Positions 11,251 through 27,509 of a DNA stretch of 64,000 bases are shown piece after piece. A program made the translations under genes and the position numbers. This DNA comes from Paulownia fortunei (taxonomy: Eukaryota; Streptophyta; Magnoliopsida; Lamiales; Paulowniaceae): assembly GCA_019321725.1 (NCBI GenBank), contig CM033108.1:3604001-3668000 (forward strand), written 5' to 3'. Each line of letters begins with the position of its first letter. Position 1 is the stretch's first letter. A model generated the notes under the pieces. That model made no database searches and had not been told where the DNA came from. It saw only the letters and a program-made list of their open reading frames with translations.

Positions 11251-14200
11251 ACATGTAATGAAAATATCTATGTTGTCAAATATCCTCATTTTTATATGTC
11301 ATATGCTGCTAAGTAATTTGTATTATCACACTAACATTAAGCCAATTTCCATCACCAGTTGATATGGAAGACTGTTGTGCCAGAGCACCCGATGCCCTGT
11401 GTGACTACCTGTAAGTGTTAAGTGGAACAATCACTTTACAATAGACATACTATGAAAATATACTAATGAATACAATAATTTGAAAGTTTTGTGCTGTCAA
11501 AATATTAAATAACTAGTATCACAAATCAATCTAAAAATTATATAGTAGCAAAAGTAAAATTAAAAATCATTCCAGAGAATAGCATTTAAGTTTTAAAAAA
11601 GTTAGAGATGTGGCAATGTACGTACACCTCCCTAATTTCTTCAAAAGTCTTGAAATATCCCAAAGATTGTCAGCTGTTATATCTACTATAAAGGAATATC
11701 TCATCACATTCTCCACAATAAATCAAGATTTTCTTATATCCTTAATAGGTCCTATATTTGGAAAACCCCATATAAAGAAACTATTGACTATTTGAGGGTA
11801 AAATGGTAAATTAGCATTCATGTTTGAATTAATAAAATAGTGTGCAACGACTTCAACAGAAATTCAATTAAGATAATAAAAGTCTTTAAAGCACATTATT
11901 AGTAAGTTATTTGGGTCCAGTCCACCAATGATGGGTCCTGATTTACTTTTTAAGCAACTTTAGTTAAATAATCATATTATCATTACCAACATAAAAATGA
12001 ATAAATAATTATGAGCACAAACACAAGTGACTTTACTAAGAGATTGTTTGGCATAGTGAGTTTTCATATTTGATGCTTCCATAACAATGTCTCCAACTTA
12101 ATTTGCAATAATATCAAATTTCCAGTTAGATTGAATGAATTGAATTTAAGGAAAATATTAAAACTAAAGTTTTCAAGAAAAAAAAATCAAAATGCATGAT
12201 ACATGATTGATAGCAACTCCAAAATACTAAGGATGGCATCTTTCCATTTTTCACAATTTGAAACTTAAAAAATGTATTTGTTTTATTTATTTTTATTTTT
12301 AAAATACATTTCATGTCTTTTCATGTAGAAAATACTATAAAATAAATATATATAAAAACATAACTAATTCAAACATATTATCATTTTTACACAAAAACTT
12401 AGTAAAAAATTTTCAATTCTAAAGATACTGAAAATATAAAAAAATTAAAAATAAAACCAAAGAGACTCTATAAATTTCTTAACTCACATATTCAAGTGAA
12501 CACACTATTTACATGATTGAACATTAAGGGAAAAAAAAAAGGATTGAACATTAAGGGAAAAAAAGGATTGAACATTAAGAAAGGCTCTTAATCCATACTT
12601 GCCAAGAATAACATAACTTTCCCAAAAAAGAAAGGGCAAAGGGAGTAAAGCCAAATAGAGAATATCTATAGTCTTAGTAGGTTTAAACCTATATTGCATA
12701 CTTGATAATCAATCCTTTGGACATAATAATAGCAGTAGTATGGAATTTTGGCCCTAGTTTTGTGGGGTCTAAATCCCTGGAATTGGTGGAATTCCAAGTC
12801 ATAACCCAATGCTTTTGTCCCATATTGTCCTTCTGAGACACCATTCTCACTCATTGCACCCCAACCCCCAACCCCACCCCACTTGCGATCTATATAGATT
12901 TGACACTTTTAGTTGTATATAAAACTTAAAATACACTTTATAGCAAATTACATAAAATATTTTTGAGATTTAATATATTTATAAAAAAAAATTATTATAT
13001 TTTAAAATTATAAATATTCCCTTAAAATTTATTTTTATTTTACAAACACCTTTCTCAATAGATATACTTTGTAAAATAGAAACAAATATCAAGGGTATTT
13101 ATAAATTTGAAAGTTAATTTAATTTTTTTGTAATTAACTTAAATCTTAGAAATAATTTTTATAATTTATCCTTAAGCAGTTAATAGCTTCAAATAGAATT
13201 GGATCTCAAAGGCCTTTGCAAGATTCATTGTTTTGTTGATAGCCTTAGTGTGTATTGCATGACCTTTAGGTGTCCAATTTCAAAATTTTATGACAATTTT
13301 TTATTTATATAGCTATGAATGTTATGATAGTCTTCCCATATAAGAACATGTCTCTCATAATATATAATTTTTAATATCCCATTTGAGTTTAATATATTAT
13401 GAATAAAAAACCTCTTAAGATAAATTTTAATATCAGAAGAGATCATGAATATATTTTCAATCTAAAAAACTCATTCCGTTCGTAAATATCTAATTGTCAA
13501 CTTTTATTCTTAAGTTAAGAAATTAAAAAATCAAGTTAGTTATATATATATATATATATATATTTTCATTTGGATTTTTAAATAGATAAATTATATGGAT
13601 TACGGTTATCATTTCAACTTTTGAACTTTTTGGCTTTTAGGTATCTTAAGTTAATTAACATGTTATTGTTAACCTCATATAAATTAAAAGTTTTATTATT
13701 CAAAGAATACAGTTTAATAATAACATAAAAAATCATCATTATAAAAAATTTCAATTTGAGAATTCTAGAAAAAAAAATCAAAATAATTAATTCATTAATT
13801 TCTTAATGTAAGAAGACCAAGGGTAATTTAGTTGAAAAAACACAAAATATTAATGGGATTGTTGTAATTAGCTGGTGGATTTTTCTGAATGAAAAAATAA
13901 TTAAATGGATTTTTTGAATTTCAAGTGTATAAAAGTTTTTCTTAAAAATACATTTAGCGTGAATCATATATATTCAACATATATTTATAATGTAAAATAT
14001 AAAATAAAATATCAAATAAAACAGAAGAAGTGATGAAATTTAGAGTTCTCCTCTACTTACGACAGTCTTCCGAATTTTTGTCATTTGTGCCAGGGAATAC
14101 TTGACATATCGGCAAATTATACGACTATGAATTCAAGGGGGACTTCATTGAAATGTATATTTATGTACGGAATATAAAAAGAAAATTATTTTAGCCTTTT

Positions 14201-14920
14201 AAGAGACTTTTAATATTTTTTTTTTGATATTATATTATCAATAACAAACTTTTTTTCTTAAAAAATGGCTATTTATAATTTATCGAGTCGTTTTACTAAT
14301 GAAACTAGTCTTAAACTAGGATTTGCAATCTCATTTTATTAGCTAAGCTTATAGTGATTTAAGTTTGATTATTTCCATTCTATAATTCTAGGCTAAAACT
14401 CATGAAATTCATTTTTCTTAACTCAAACTTTGCTTATAATCTTTTGTCAGCTTCGGTGCTAAGTTTTATGGCAAATTATAATAGGTTAATAAAAAGGACA
14501 AAAATAAACAATTGAACAAAAATATGATCTAAACTAAGTCAAATAAAAAAAATTAATGATTTTTTTTCAACCAAAAACTAATAAATTTAAATTTCATAAA
14601 GTAATAGAGATCTCATGAACTAATTAAAAATTAAGTAGAAAAAATAAGTGTAATTTCTTAAACTCACCCTAATGCCTTATATTTAAATGAGACTAGTTTT
14701 GTTTCGCACTGATGGATATCTAATTAAATTAGCCTTATTCAAACTTAACAAACTTAACCCAAACAGAAACAGGTCGAAAAAGTATTTTTGTGCGTTTTAA
14801 CTCTATTGAGAGTCATATATTAAACTATTATAAAATTTATATATTTTTTGGATTAACTATTTAGAGTTTTTCAATTTCAACATTTGAATCTCTCAATGAT
14901 GTCATACTTACTTTGATGAG
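11251..14920. other. Long AT-rich intergenic stretch with simple repeats only
   Basis: It contains a (TA)n tract at about 13542-13562 and the small tandem array at 12515-12580 listed separately. No ORF above about 65 codons has sensible composition and no RNA gene is recognisable. Confidence 0.5.
12515..12580 (+). repeat. Three tandem units of about 24-26 bp
   Basis: The word gattgaacattaag followed by a G/A run is repeated at 12515, 12542 and 12566. Units differ mainly in the length of the A-run, as expected from replication slippage. Confidence 0.85.
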
Positions 14921-15346
14921 ATCAATCGGATAGTATTTTTATAATTGAATCGATGATTAAAATGAGTTTGTTATCGATTAGCGATTCAATCAGTCGAATC
15001 GATTCAACTGTCATTACGATCGGTGTAATAAAAATTGACTATATTTTTTATATATTACATAAAATAATAATATAATATACTTTTTTTTTTATGTATAAAG
15101 TAAAAAAAATAAATAAGCAACCAATAAATATATCTAACAAATCTCATAATCTAAATAAACACATAACTATAACCAAATACTAATTTTATACTTTCTTAAA
15201 ATGAAAAAAACAAAGAAAAGCTTTGACCCATTTTTTAATCAAATTTTTAATTTTATACACCCGAATGAACAAAACTAACATTTAATTCACGATTGAATCG
15301 ATTAAACGATCGATTCAATCTAATTTTAGAAATATTGCAATTGAGG
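14921..15346 (+). mobile_element. Dispersed MITE-like element, copy 1 (about 425 bp)
   Basis: The left end tcaatcggatagtattttta, then ataattgaatcgatg, is matched by the reverse complement of the right end, tcaattgcaatatttctaaa, then attagattgaatcgatcg. This gives imperfect terminal inverted repeats of about 35-40 bp. The inside holds further GAATCGAT-type inverted words and an AT-rich core. A diverged copy in opposite orientation lies at 52626-53079. No coding capacity. Confidence 0.6.
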
Positions 15347-15579
15347 ACCAAGAAGATTCATGGCCTAGATTGGTGACCTCCAATGCACTTAGAGGGGCGC
15401 CCTCCGCCCTCCTAATCGAAGCTAGGTCATAATTTGGTAGAGAGGCCTGAATTTTCACGGCCCTTGTTAAAAAAAACGAAAAAAATTAAAAATTAAAAAA
15501 TTAAAGAAAAATCAATAATACCAAACAGAAAGTCGACTAAATTTTACTATCGAATTCTGATGGTCAAAATGCCCTTATA

Positions 15580-15790
15580 GGCCCAATATTGAGATCCAAC
15601 CCAGCAATGGAGATACGGGCCTTACGGCCCAGAAGCCCACAAAGCAACTGAGAGACAGAAACCCTAGATTCAACGATAATCTGATCTAACGGCTTAAAGC
15701 AAAGTCTCACTTGATCTCAGCCGTTCATTCCTCAGAGAAGTCGTATATATCGAACTCGAAGCTGCATTAATTGCACGTAGTTTAGGGTTT
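15580..15790 (+). promoter_or_regulatory. RPL3 promoter motifs: site II elements and telo boxes
   Basis: Two site II words (GGCCCA, reverse of TGGGCC) lie at 15580-15585 and 15626-15631, a related AGCCCA at 15634-15639, a telo box AAACCCTA at 15659-15666, and a reverse telo-type TTTAGGGTTT at 15781-15790. This pairing is the known signature of plant ribosomal-protein promoters driving expression in dividing cells, and it sits directly upstream of the RPL3 leader. Confidence 0.75.
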
Positions 15791-15822
15791 TGAACCAGTG
15801 CAGTTTGCGTTGCGGCTCTCAG

Positions 15823-19417
<3,595 letters not shown>

Positions 19418-19940
19418 GGGAACATTGTTGTGGTGGACAGCTTGAAGCTTGAAAGGACAGAGTGGAACTAGTTCTGACCACTTATTTCCTTTGGAATTTT
19501 GTCTATTCACTTTTCTTATTTAAAGTTGCAGATCTTGTCCTGGAAAAGAATTTTTGATTACTTTGGACCTTTATGATAAGTCCGTAATTCCTGCATTCTA
19601 ATGCATCAATTATCCTTTTACATTTTGGTTTTGCATTGATATTCATATCTGGTTGCACATTGATGTGGCAGTGTTAAAAATGTCAAGTGTTTCATTTACA
19701 TGGATATATATGTACGAGCACGCAATAGACTAGTTGATCTGGAGGTCAAACAATTGTTTTAATCATCAGAGATAGATAACGTAAACAAATATGGCGTCTT
19801 CTTGTAAGGTGCTTGACTCCGACCAAATGAATATAATAAGGGTATGATTTAAATTTTTATTGATAGCAATTATGCAACTCTAATCTTAAGTTTAAACTTA
19901 AATGTTTACAGATTAGAGCCTCTAGCCCATTGTTTGCCTC

Positions 19941-19989
<49 letters not shown>

Positions 19990-20940
19990 TTTTTCTTCTT
20001 CAGGACTTAGTCTCATCAAAAGCCTTAATTATTTTGTGTAGAAGTTGCTACCTTATTTGAAATACTATATGCCTCCCTCGAAAAGGGCCTTACAACTTGG
20101 CACCTAGTTAGATTCAGTTCTCATAAAGATTTTGAATGATATAAAGAAGACTAGTGTCTCTACTGTTTCTGCAACTACTGATATATATCATATCCCTAAA
20201 CAGCTTGTAAACTATTTAACCAAAATTTCATCTTCCAGCACTTCTACCCCCAACAATCTCCCTTTTGCATTTTTGAGTGTTTGTGGTGGGTTAAAATGCT
20301 ACCAACATTGCCTCTTCTGTAATCAATAAAGTTGGCCAATGATTGAACAAAGTATAATCTACAATTGAAAGGTGGAAAATTTTGGATTAATTACTACAAG
20401 GGGGATAAAAATGTAACCATCAGACCAATTGACTAAATTTGATGGTGAAAGACCACAGTACTACAAACATTTGTTGCTTGTAATAATTACTGAAATTTGG
20501 GATAGTGGGTAAGAACAAGAAAATTGTTCCTTTCCTATTAGAAAGTTGCACTTACAGGAAAAAAATGACATGCATGAAATATCAAGAACACTGTTTGAAT
20601 TTCCCATCCTTCCACAGCAATAAAGAAAGAAAAAGCATTGATATGTTCCCTGCAATTACAATTTGAGCAATTCTGGTAACATTTTGAGTGATGCTTGTAC
20701 CATGGTTTGTCATTGGTGAAGGGCCATTCTTGAGAAACTTGAACTTTCAAGAATATATAGAAGTGAAATGTACAAATCAACATAAATATTTTCTTATTGT
20801 TATTTTTCTCGAGTAAAAAATGGAAAATTTTAAACTACAAACTGGGCAGATATCTTTTCTATTCTGGTGCTGCTCTCTGATGAGGGAAAAAAAGGGCAGT
20901 GAGATGATTCATGAAGTGGAGAAGATGTTGTGGTACAAAA
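19418..20940. other. RPL3 3' region and intergenic DNA
   Basis: The first roughly 250 bases are the likely RPL3 3' UTR. The rest is AT-rich, with a long (TA)n microsatellite at 19944-19983. ORFs at 20132 and 20461-20783 show no recognisable domain. Confidence 0.5.
19944..19983 (+). repeat. (TA)n microsatellite
   Basis: About 20 perfect TA dinucleotides. Confidence 0.95.
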
Positions 20941-20942
20941 GT

Positions 20943-21108
20943 AATCACCTCCACATGGCAGATTAAAAAAGAGGTGTTGGCCTTGCAAGTGCACATAAAA
21001 GAGGAATCACCTCCACATGGTACAAAAGCAATCACCTCCATATAGCACATGAAAAGACCTGTGGACTGAGGTGCTTGGCCTTGCAAGTGCACATAAAAGA
21101 GAGAGGTT
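20943..21108 (+). repeat. Interleaved short direct repeats
   Basis: The word aatcacctccayatrg occurs at 20943, 21004 and 21030. A second word, ttggccttgcaagtgcacat followed by aaaagag, occurs at 20978 and 21075, identical over 27 bases. The two words alternate, which points to a local duplication of a unit of about 60-100 bp with internal loss. Confidence 0.8.
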
Positions 21109-22190
21109 AAAGCTTCCAACTTGAAAAAAAGAAAAGAAGCAAATCATAGAGTTGTCAAAATGGCAGCTTCTTCTTTTTACTATTGCTTCTTGAAAAATGT
21201 GATTTTCTCTCTTTTAAGTGATTAACTTCTCACAATCCAGACCATTAATGCAAAAAAGCAAATTACATCATGAAAATTCTGTCCAGTAAGAACTTGTGTA
21301 TTGTAGTGAAGAAAATTTACTAATATTGAATGTAGATGTTAAGTCTAAGTAAACATGCTGAAAAATTGAAAGGTTGCCTCAGAGAGACTTCAATTGAGAA
21401 AAGAAAAAAAAAAAAAAGCAACAAAGACAGAAAAGATTATGAATGATTCTTTTTCAAAATTTATTTCATTGTTATTTCCATCATGGGGTCCTTCTCTTTT
21501 AGGAAATTCTCTTACAAAAAACTATATTCTTTTCTTGAGGTGACTCCAATACTTATGGTATGGTTAATGTATGTTTGGAATTGTCCCTTTGTGATGTTTG
21601 TGCATTTTGTTGGGGTTCACATATATAGCTTATTGCATGGCTCATCTGATAAACCAAGAAAGCAGCCACTGCTCCAATTATTATTATATCCTGTTTATTC
21701 TCAGAAATTTGAAGAACACATTCTATTGGTATTTTTTTTTTTGGGGTGGGGTGGGGTTGGGGTACGGTACTGATTAAATGAAAAGGACAACGAGTTCTTG
21801 TTGGTATGATCACTGGTTTTTTTTTCTTGTTTTTTTTTTTCTTTTTTTTTTTTTTTTTCAATCCCCTTTTTAAGTTACAACTGCAGATAGATTTTGCATA
21901 TGTGAAGTAGAGGATTAAAATGATTTTCAAGGCATAGGTTTTGAAAAGCATTCATATCTTTCAAAGACATGGTGATTATCTTGTTGAAAAAAGATGGTCT
22001 CTCTCTCTAATAAAAGCTGCACTTTTCCCCCAAATTATTTTGAATATTTCTAGGCTCATTGCCTTATAACTCAGCAATTTTTTGCAATTCAACATTCATT
22101 CATAGAAAGGACTATTACTATTAAATACAACACTCCTATAAAACGAAATAGTGCTTCTTCTGACAAAAGATGTGGGGTTCCTGTGACAGG
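21109..22190. other. Intergenic DNA with T-rich tracts, no gene
   Basis: T/G homopolymer tract at 21732-21767 and T-runs at 21817-21860. The 132-residue minus-strand ORF across this tract is a poly-Lys artefact of the T-run. Confidence 0.5.
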
Positions 22191-22290
22191 TTTTCAGGGG
22201 AAAAAGATTAGGGAATAAATGTGGGTATAGTCTACATCAGTTTTCAGGGGAAAAAGATTAAGGAATAAATGTGGGTATAGTCTATATCAC
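22191..22290 (+). repeat. Near-perfect tandem duplication, 2 x 50 bp
   Basis: Both units start ttttcaggggaaaaagatta and contain aataaatgtgggtatagtct. They lie at 22191-22240 and 22241-22290 and differ at only about three positions. High identity indicates a recent event. Confidence 0.95.
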
Positions 22291-23560
22291 CTCCTTTTTC
22301 TTAGCTCTCTTTCTTTTTGTGTTACATAACCTAATCGGGTCGGGTCATTTTACTCATAATCCACTGATGACCATTGGATTTTAGCGGAAGTGGTTTTCAC
22401 CACACATCCCCCTCAATCCAACGAGAAAGGATGGACTGAGTATTCGGCCCATCCAAGAATTTCACTAACCTCCACTTTCTTCATATGAATAATTTCTGTT
22501 GAGGTACTACTGTATAGCTGTAAGATATCCAACATTTATTCTCTCTTTTTAGAGTTCCTCTTGCTGTTGTGCACTTCTTTTATTTGATTTGATATCAGAA
22601 CACCTGTTCAATCATGCTGCAAGCAAAGCAAAACTTATTTCATCTTATAAAATTGGTACTTGCTGCAGCCTTTGAAATACATACTTTTCTCAAATCTGGC
22701 AGCTTTCTTTACCTTGTTCATGTAGTGGGTGAATCTGTGATATTACTTCCAACTCCCCCATGATGAATCCATTTGGTGTTGTGTTCCATGTTAGGGTCTG
22801 CAAGGAATAAGCTAATCTGTTGGTTATGATATTTGATGGTATGTAACATATGATCCCTTCAAATGCCACTTACAATTAGCATGAGCAATTCTACACAATT
22901 TTACTTTCTACATGCATGGTAAAACATTTTACCTTGAAAATGTAAGGAATGAAATGTGTGTCAACAAAAACACCTCGGGAAACTCGTTACTAACACAAAC
23001 ACAAACTCGTGTGGTGCAGTGAAATTCTTACATGGTCTCTAGACGATGGTGGTGAGGTCTAAGGCCATGAAAACTTAATCACATTAGCCTACTGTAGAGT
23101 AAATCCAATTGTTCAAATTCCATGACCCACTATGTTCCCGAACCCATCTAAGAAAATTAAATCTGACGTGCACATGCAGTAAACATGGGATTATGTGTTC
23201 AGTGTCCCTAGAACATCCAAATGCTATATATTGACCAACAAAAACACTAGCTAAACCCAAACTAGGATCAGTAGTGTCTGAATCTCAAAACTGATTGCTT
23301 TTGGAACAGGAAAGGCTCACTCTCTTTCACCTCATCCAATAGTGAGGCACATACTTTTGATTCTCTAAATCTGCTTCTCCAGACAGTATAAGACTGATTT
23401 AGGCATCAGCATTATTATTTAAATCAGACATTAAAGTATACTGCCAGAGATTTATATAAATTATGTAACTTTTTTCTTTACATATTTTAGTTCTGCATAT
23501 TTCTAGTATGATTTCAGCTGCATCCCTATCTATATAAGGAATATGTGTGTCTTGTTCTTT
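22291..23560. other. Intergenic DNA, no gene recognised
   Basis: Ordinary composition, no long ORF and no repeat found. The part near 23500-23560 may include the promoter of the small membrane-protein gene. Confidence 0.4.
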
Positions 23561-24828
23561 CAAGACAAAGAAGCTTTTCCAATAAGAACTTGTGCTGCTC
23601 CAGTGTCTTCATAAATTTCTTGGTTCAAACTTAAAGAGACAACTCTACAGAAGCCCCTTTCAAGACAACTTAATCATCATAATGACTCATCCTCAGGTAA
23701 TAATCATGCTACTATATTATTTATTGTTGCATTGATCATCAAATTATCTTCATTACAGAGGATGTGAAAGGGAAAAGTACTATAGTAAGCAGAAAGATTG
23801 AAGAGCAGCATAAAATAATCATGCATTACCTAATTCTTCTGTTTCTTGTTCTCTCCAAAGCCATGAGAAGAGTATATAACTTTCTGTGTGCCTCAAAAAG
23901 AAATCATGAGAAGAGTACAAAGAAGGCCATCACCTCTTTCTTCTGTCACAATTGCTTATGTCCTCTAATGTTTCAAGGCAACTGAAGTTTCTTTAACCAC
24001 CTTTTCTGCTTCACTGAACTGTAACTTTGGAGAGCCCTTTTGGATGGCTTCACTTTGAACAAGGCTGACGAACATGCGTTGGCCCTCAATCCTGAATTCT
24101 GTTCCAAAGGGAGAAAATAGCATGAATATTTCACCTAAACTTAGCACTTAGGTTCTAGGAATATAAGACAGTAGAAATTAGGGATAATGATGACAAACTT
24201 GATCCACCGAAATAATGTGTTAAAATAAGCAAAGCCTAGTAAGGGCAATACCATCTATCAAAATTCTGAATATGTTCAATCTGGCCATGGAGATCATCTG
24301 GTCAATATTGATGGTTTGTTAAACCTTGATTATGATACACAAGGAACGAATAGGAATTGTTGAAGACGAAACATTTTGTCCAAATTCAATTTTAGTGGTG
24401 ATATGGAGTAGATTGTATTAGTGATCTTCTTTCTTGTTGCTATTAGACTTTAGAATATCTGGATCATTAATTTTCTGGATATAACTAGAAGTGATTAGAG
24501 TAATTTCCAATGGTAGGAAAGTTGAGGAATAAATGGAGTATTCTATTCTGTTCTAGGGAAGGTCTTCAAGTTCCCTTGGAATCATGTTTCATTTTTAAAT
24601 TCTATTGCAATATTTTACATCCAGCATTCTCCATTTTTGGATTGACTAACCAGTTCTTGTTCTACCAGGGCTTGTGATCGCCGGCAAACGAGCAGAAAAC
24701 ACATGCTCCTCTGAACCAACTCAAGTTGGAAGAAATGAGTAGATGATCCCCTATAGTTCACCAATTAACAAGAAAGCTACTCAAATATCCCTGCCCTGAA
24801 GACCAGAAACTAAGCCCACAAATTAGGT
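23561..24828 (+). promoter_or_regulatory. Probable spliced 5' leader with upstream ORFs
   Basis: A plausible leader exon ends at catcctcag|gtaata (23696) and a second begins after tctaccag near 24668, just ahead of ATG 24829. The second leader exon carries three short upstream ORFs: 24703-24714 (3 codons before the stop), 24735-24746 (3 codons) and 24743-24799 (18 codons). Such uORFs often lower translation of the main frame. Leader exon borders are inferred. Confidence 0.4.
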
Positions 24829-25601
24829 ATGAGTGAGTTCAATACTGGAAGAGCAAAGCCTTGGAGCGCCTATAGCAGTTCAAATCCCACTCCATCTCAG
24901 ACAGATCAGAAGGAAGGTTTATGGAAGAGTTTTGATATATCCATGAATGCCATTTCTTTCGGCTTTGTAGCTACAGCTATCTTGATATCAATGTTTATTG
25001 TCATGGCTATATTTGAGCATTTATTCAGACCAAATGCATCCCATGCTGACTCTAGTGGGATGGAATCAATACAAATGCAGAAGCTTGGAAATCCAGAAAT
25101 AGTAAGCCTCGCCACCACTTCTCTTTCCATCTGACTGCTATCCGGGCAATATTTTTGTCTTCATATACTACATTTTCTGGGTTTTGTATGGTCCATTACA
25201 TTTTCTATTTTCCCTTTCCCTTGTATCATCTTGGTTTCATTACTTCCATCCTGCCACCAAGTCCTCCAGTACAAAAGGAGGAGTGGAAAACCCAAAAAGT
25301 CATTTCAAGAAAATATTAACAGAAAGCGGAATAAGTCAAAAATTTCAAATGTTAACAAGAAAAATACACGATCACAAGTGTGTGTGTGGGAGTATATTGG
25401 TGAATGTGCGTCTGTTGGTTGGCACAGCTGCTATTAATTTTGATAGGTTAATCTCTGTGTCAGGTACAAACATCATATGCATCTGATTTCTCAGTTGTAA
25501 TGCCAGGACAGCAACATCCGACATTCATTGCTCAACCTGCTCCTCTGTCTTGTCAAAGAGAAGGAGTCTATTGGCCATCTCATGAACATGGTTTTGCCTA
25601 G
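24829..25601 (+). CDS. Small single-pass membrane protein of unknown function, conserved in plants
   Basis: Two exons, 24829-25101 and 25464-25601, joined by a GT-AG intron in phase 0, give 136 residues. The N-terminus is hydrophilic (residues about 1-38, rich in Ser, Pro and Thr). One strongly hydrophobic segment follows (about 42-63, FGFVATAILISMFIVMAIFE), then a polar tail. The tail ends with PGQQHPTFIAQPAPLSCQRE and VYWPSHEHGFA, a pattern I recall from uncharacterised plant proteins and which no domain name explains. The second exon was located by this conserved tail and in-frame splicing. Topology cannot be decided from sequence: there is no cleavable signal peptide, so a tail-anchor-like or type II/III insertion is possible. 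I do not know its function. Confidence 0.75.
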
Positions 25602-26957
25602 TTCACTAGTCTATGTATGTTTGTGGACGAGTCGCTTATCTAAAGCTTATTAAAAGGTTATGCAGCTGAACGAGTTTTGGCTTACCAATTACTGAAGAGA
25701 ATTTGAACTCACTGTTCAAATAGCTGTGTCCAAAGTTTTCCTCTATCTTAGGTTGTCTTCTGTAAAACCTCCATTCCTACAATGCAATTCAAAACATAGT
25801 TTCAGTGATACCGAAATGTTGGAGTAATAGCATACATAATATACTTTACATGTTGAATATTTGCAATTTGAAGCATACTCAAGAGAAAAAGTATTGAGAA
25901 AGCAGCTAAAGAATGCAATTACGGAATGGTGAACAGAAAATCTAGAAGATAAGCTGCTATACCATAAATTTGCTTCTTTGGTTGGCGACCATAACACTGC
26001 ATCGTTCCTGCAGAGCCAGCATCACATCACTTCTGAATGCAAATGCAAGAGAAGGATTTACACTGTATATTTCACCCCAGGCACCAACAATTGAAATGAA
26101 GCCCAAAAACTTCTGAATGTGTGACAATTATATCAATTGGAGAACTTGTTAGAAGCAAGCTACTACATAACAAATTGCCGCAACAATTCCACTAAACTTC
26201 TCGGAGCAAGACAGGCTGTGAAAAGAACCATTTCAATATTTGATTTATTTCCTTCCTGCATATATTGGCCTAAATGCATTTCGAATGGACATAATCTTAC
26301 AGGCAAATAGACTGTAAAACCAGATCTCTTCCTGCTAGTCATTGTGATAAAACATTCCAACAATAATAATAGTAACCCATGTTATGGTTTTGGACTTAAT
26401 AATTGCTATATACAGGCATTATCGTGGAATCTACACTCAAAAACCAACAGGGATAAGGTCATACAACCAAGAGAGGGAGTAAAAGTTAGTAAAAACAAAG
26501 AAGAAGATGAAGATGAAATTTCACAGAAGAAGATGGAGATCAAAATGATAAACATAACACTCCAAATACAATTCTATCTCTTCGATGTAAATTTTAGCTG
26601 CTTCACCAATTCTGTACAAGTGTTCTCCATGTGAAAATGGTCATGCAGCCAATCACTATGCAATAGTGGAATTTGGTGGTTTATCTGTAAGGTCTCTAGA
26701 TAGAAACTAATGTTCGTGTCAAAATTGCTTCTTTTCTCGGCTATGGAAAGACTACTGTAGTGTTATTCAGGCACATCATCATCAGGTTGAATAACAGTCA
26801 GTAATGAATATTTGACCCTGAGAGAGATCACTACCCTTCTGTTAGATATACTACCCTTCTGTTAGATATGTAATCTTTCTATTTATTGTAGGTCTTCTTA
26901 GAAATATAATTCAGCGTGAAACCTATGTGTAATTGTTATTTAAATTATTATTATCTG

Positions 26958-26997
<40 letters not shown>

Positions 26998-27480
26998 ATT
27001 TTTATTTTTTTGGGTTTGAGATAAGAATGGCCCATTATTATATAATCCCAAAAGAAAACTGAGACAGACCAACTTGAATGCATGAATAGGATTTTTTACA
27101 GTGTCAAGTTGTTTTGTGGTTAAACTCGTCTTGTTTTTGTTTTTGTTTTATAGTTTCCTGTATGCTTGTATTTAGCAAAAAGAAACTTAAATAAAAAAAT
27201 GCCATGGGCTTGCCCAGAAGAATGTTCTTGTTCCCTAGATTTTTTCTGGAGCGACAGTCTTCTGTTCTGGTTATTTCATTTCCTGGTTATCTGGGAAAGG
27301 TTTCTTGTTGTTTTTCCCTTAATACTTGAAATGATAAGTGAGGAGATACTCTGGAGATAATAACTGTTATTTGTTGGGGCAGACTTCTTAATGTTACAAG
27401 AAATCAATTCAAGTAAAAATCATTGCTACGTTCTCTGCGTAAGAAACAACGCTGAATGCATTTCTTGAGAACTAATTGGG
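25602..27480. other. 3' region and intergenic DNA, no gene
   Basis: It includes the 3' UTR of the small membrane-protein gene, a (TA)n tract at 26963-26994 and a tandem 20-mer (tactacccttctgttagata at about 26831 and 26850). Minus-strand ORFs at 25743 and 26163 have no recognisable domain. The last part, up to 27509, is probably the displaced intron 6 of the MACPF gene. Confidence 0.5.
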
Positions 27481-27509
27481 CAACAATTATCATATGTCTA
27501 TCATTTCAG

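Noticed and set aside
21553..21951. 132-residue minus-strand ORF with a Lys-rich stretch
   Set aside because: The Lys run is the reverse of a T-tract; the remainder has no recognisable domain.
25184..25486. ORF between the two exons of the small membrane-protein gene
   Set aside because: It lies in the intron; the conserved protein tail is in another frame after the acceptor at 25463.
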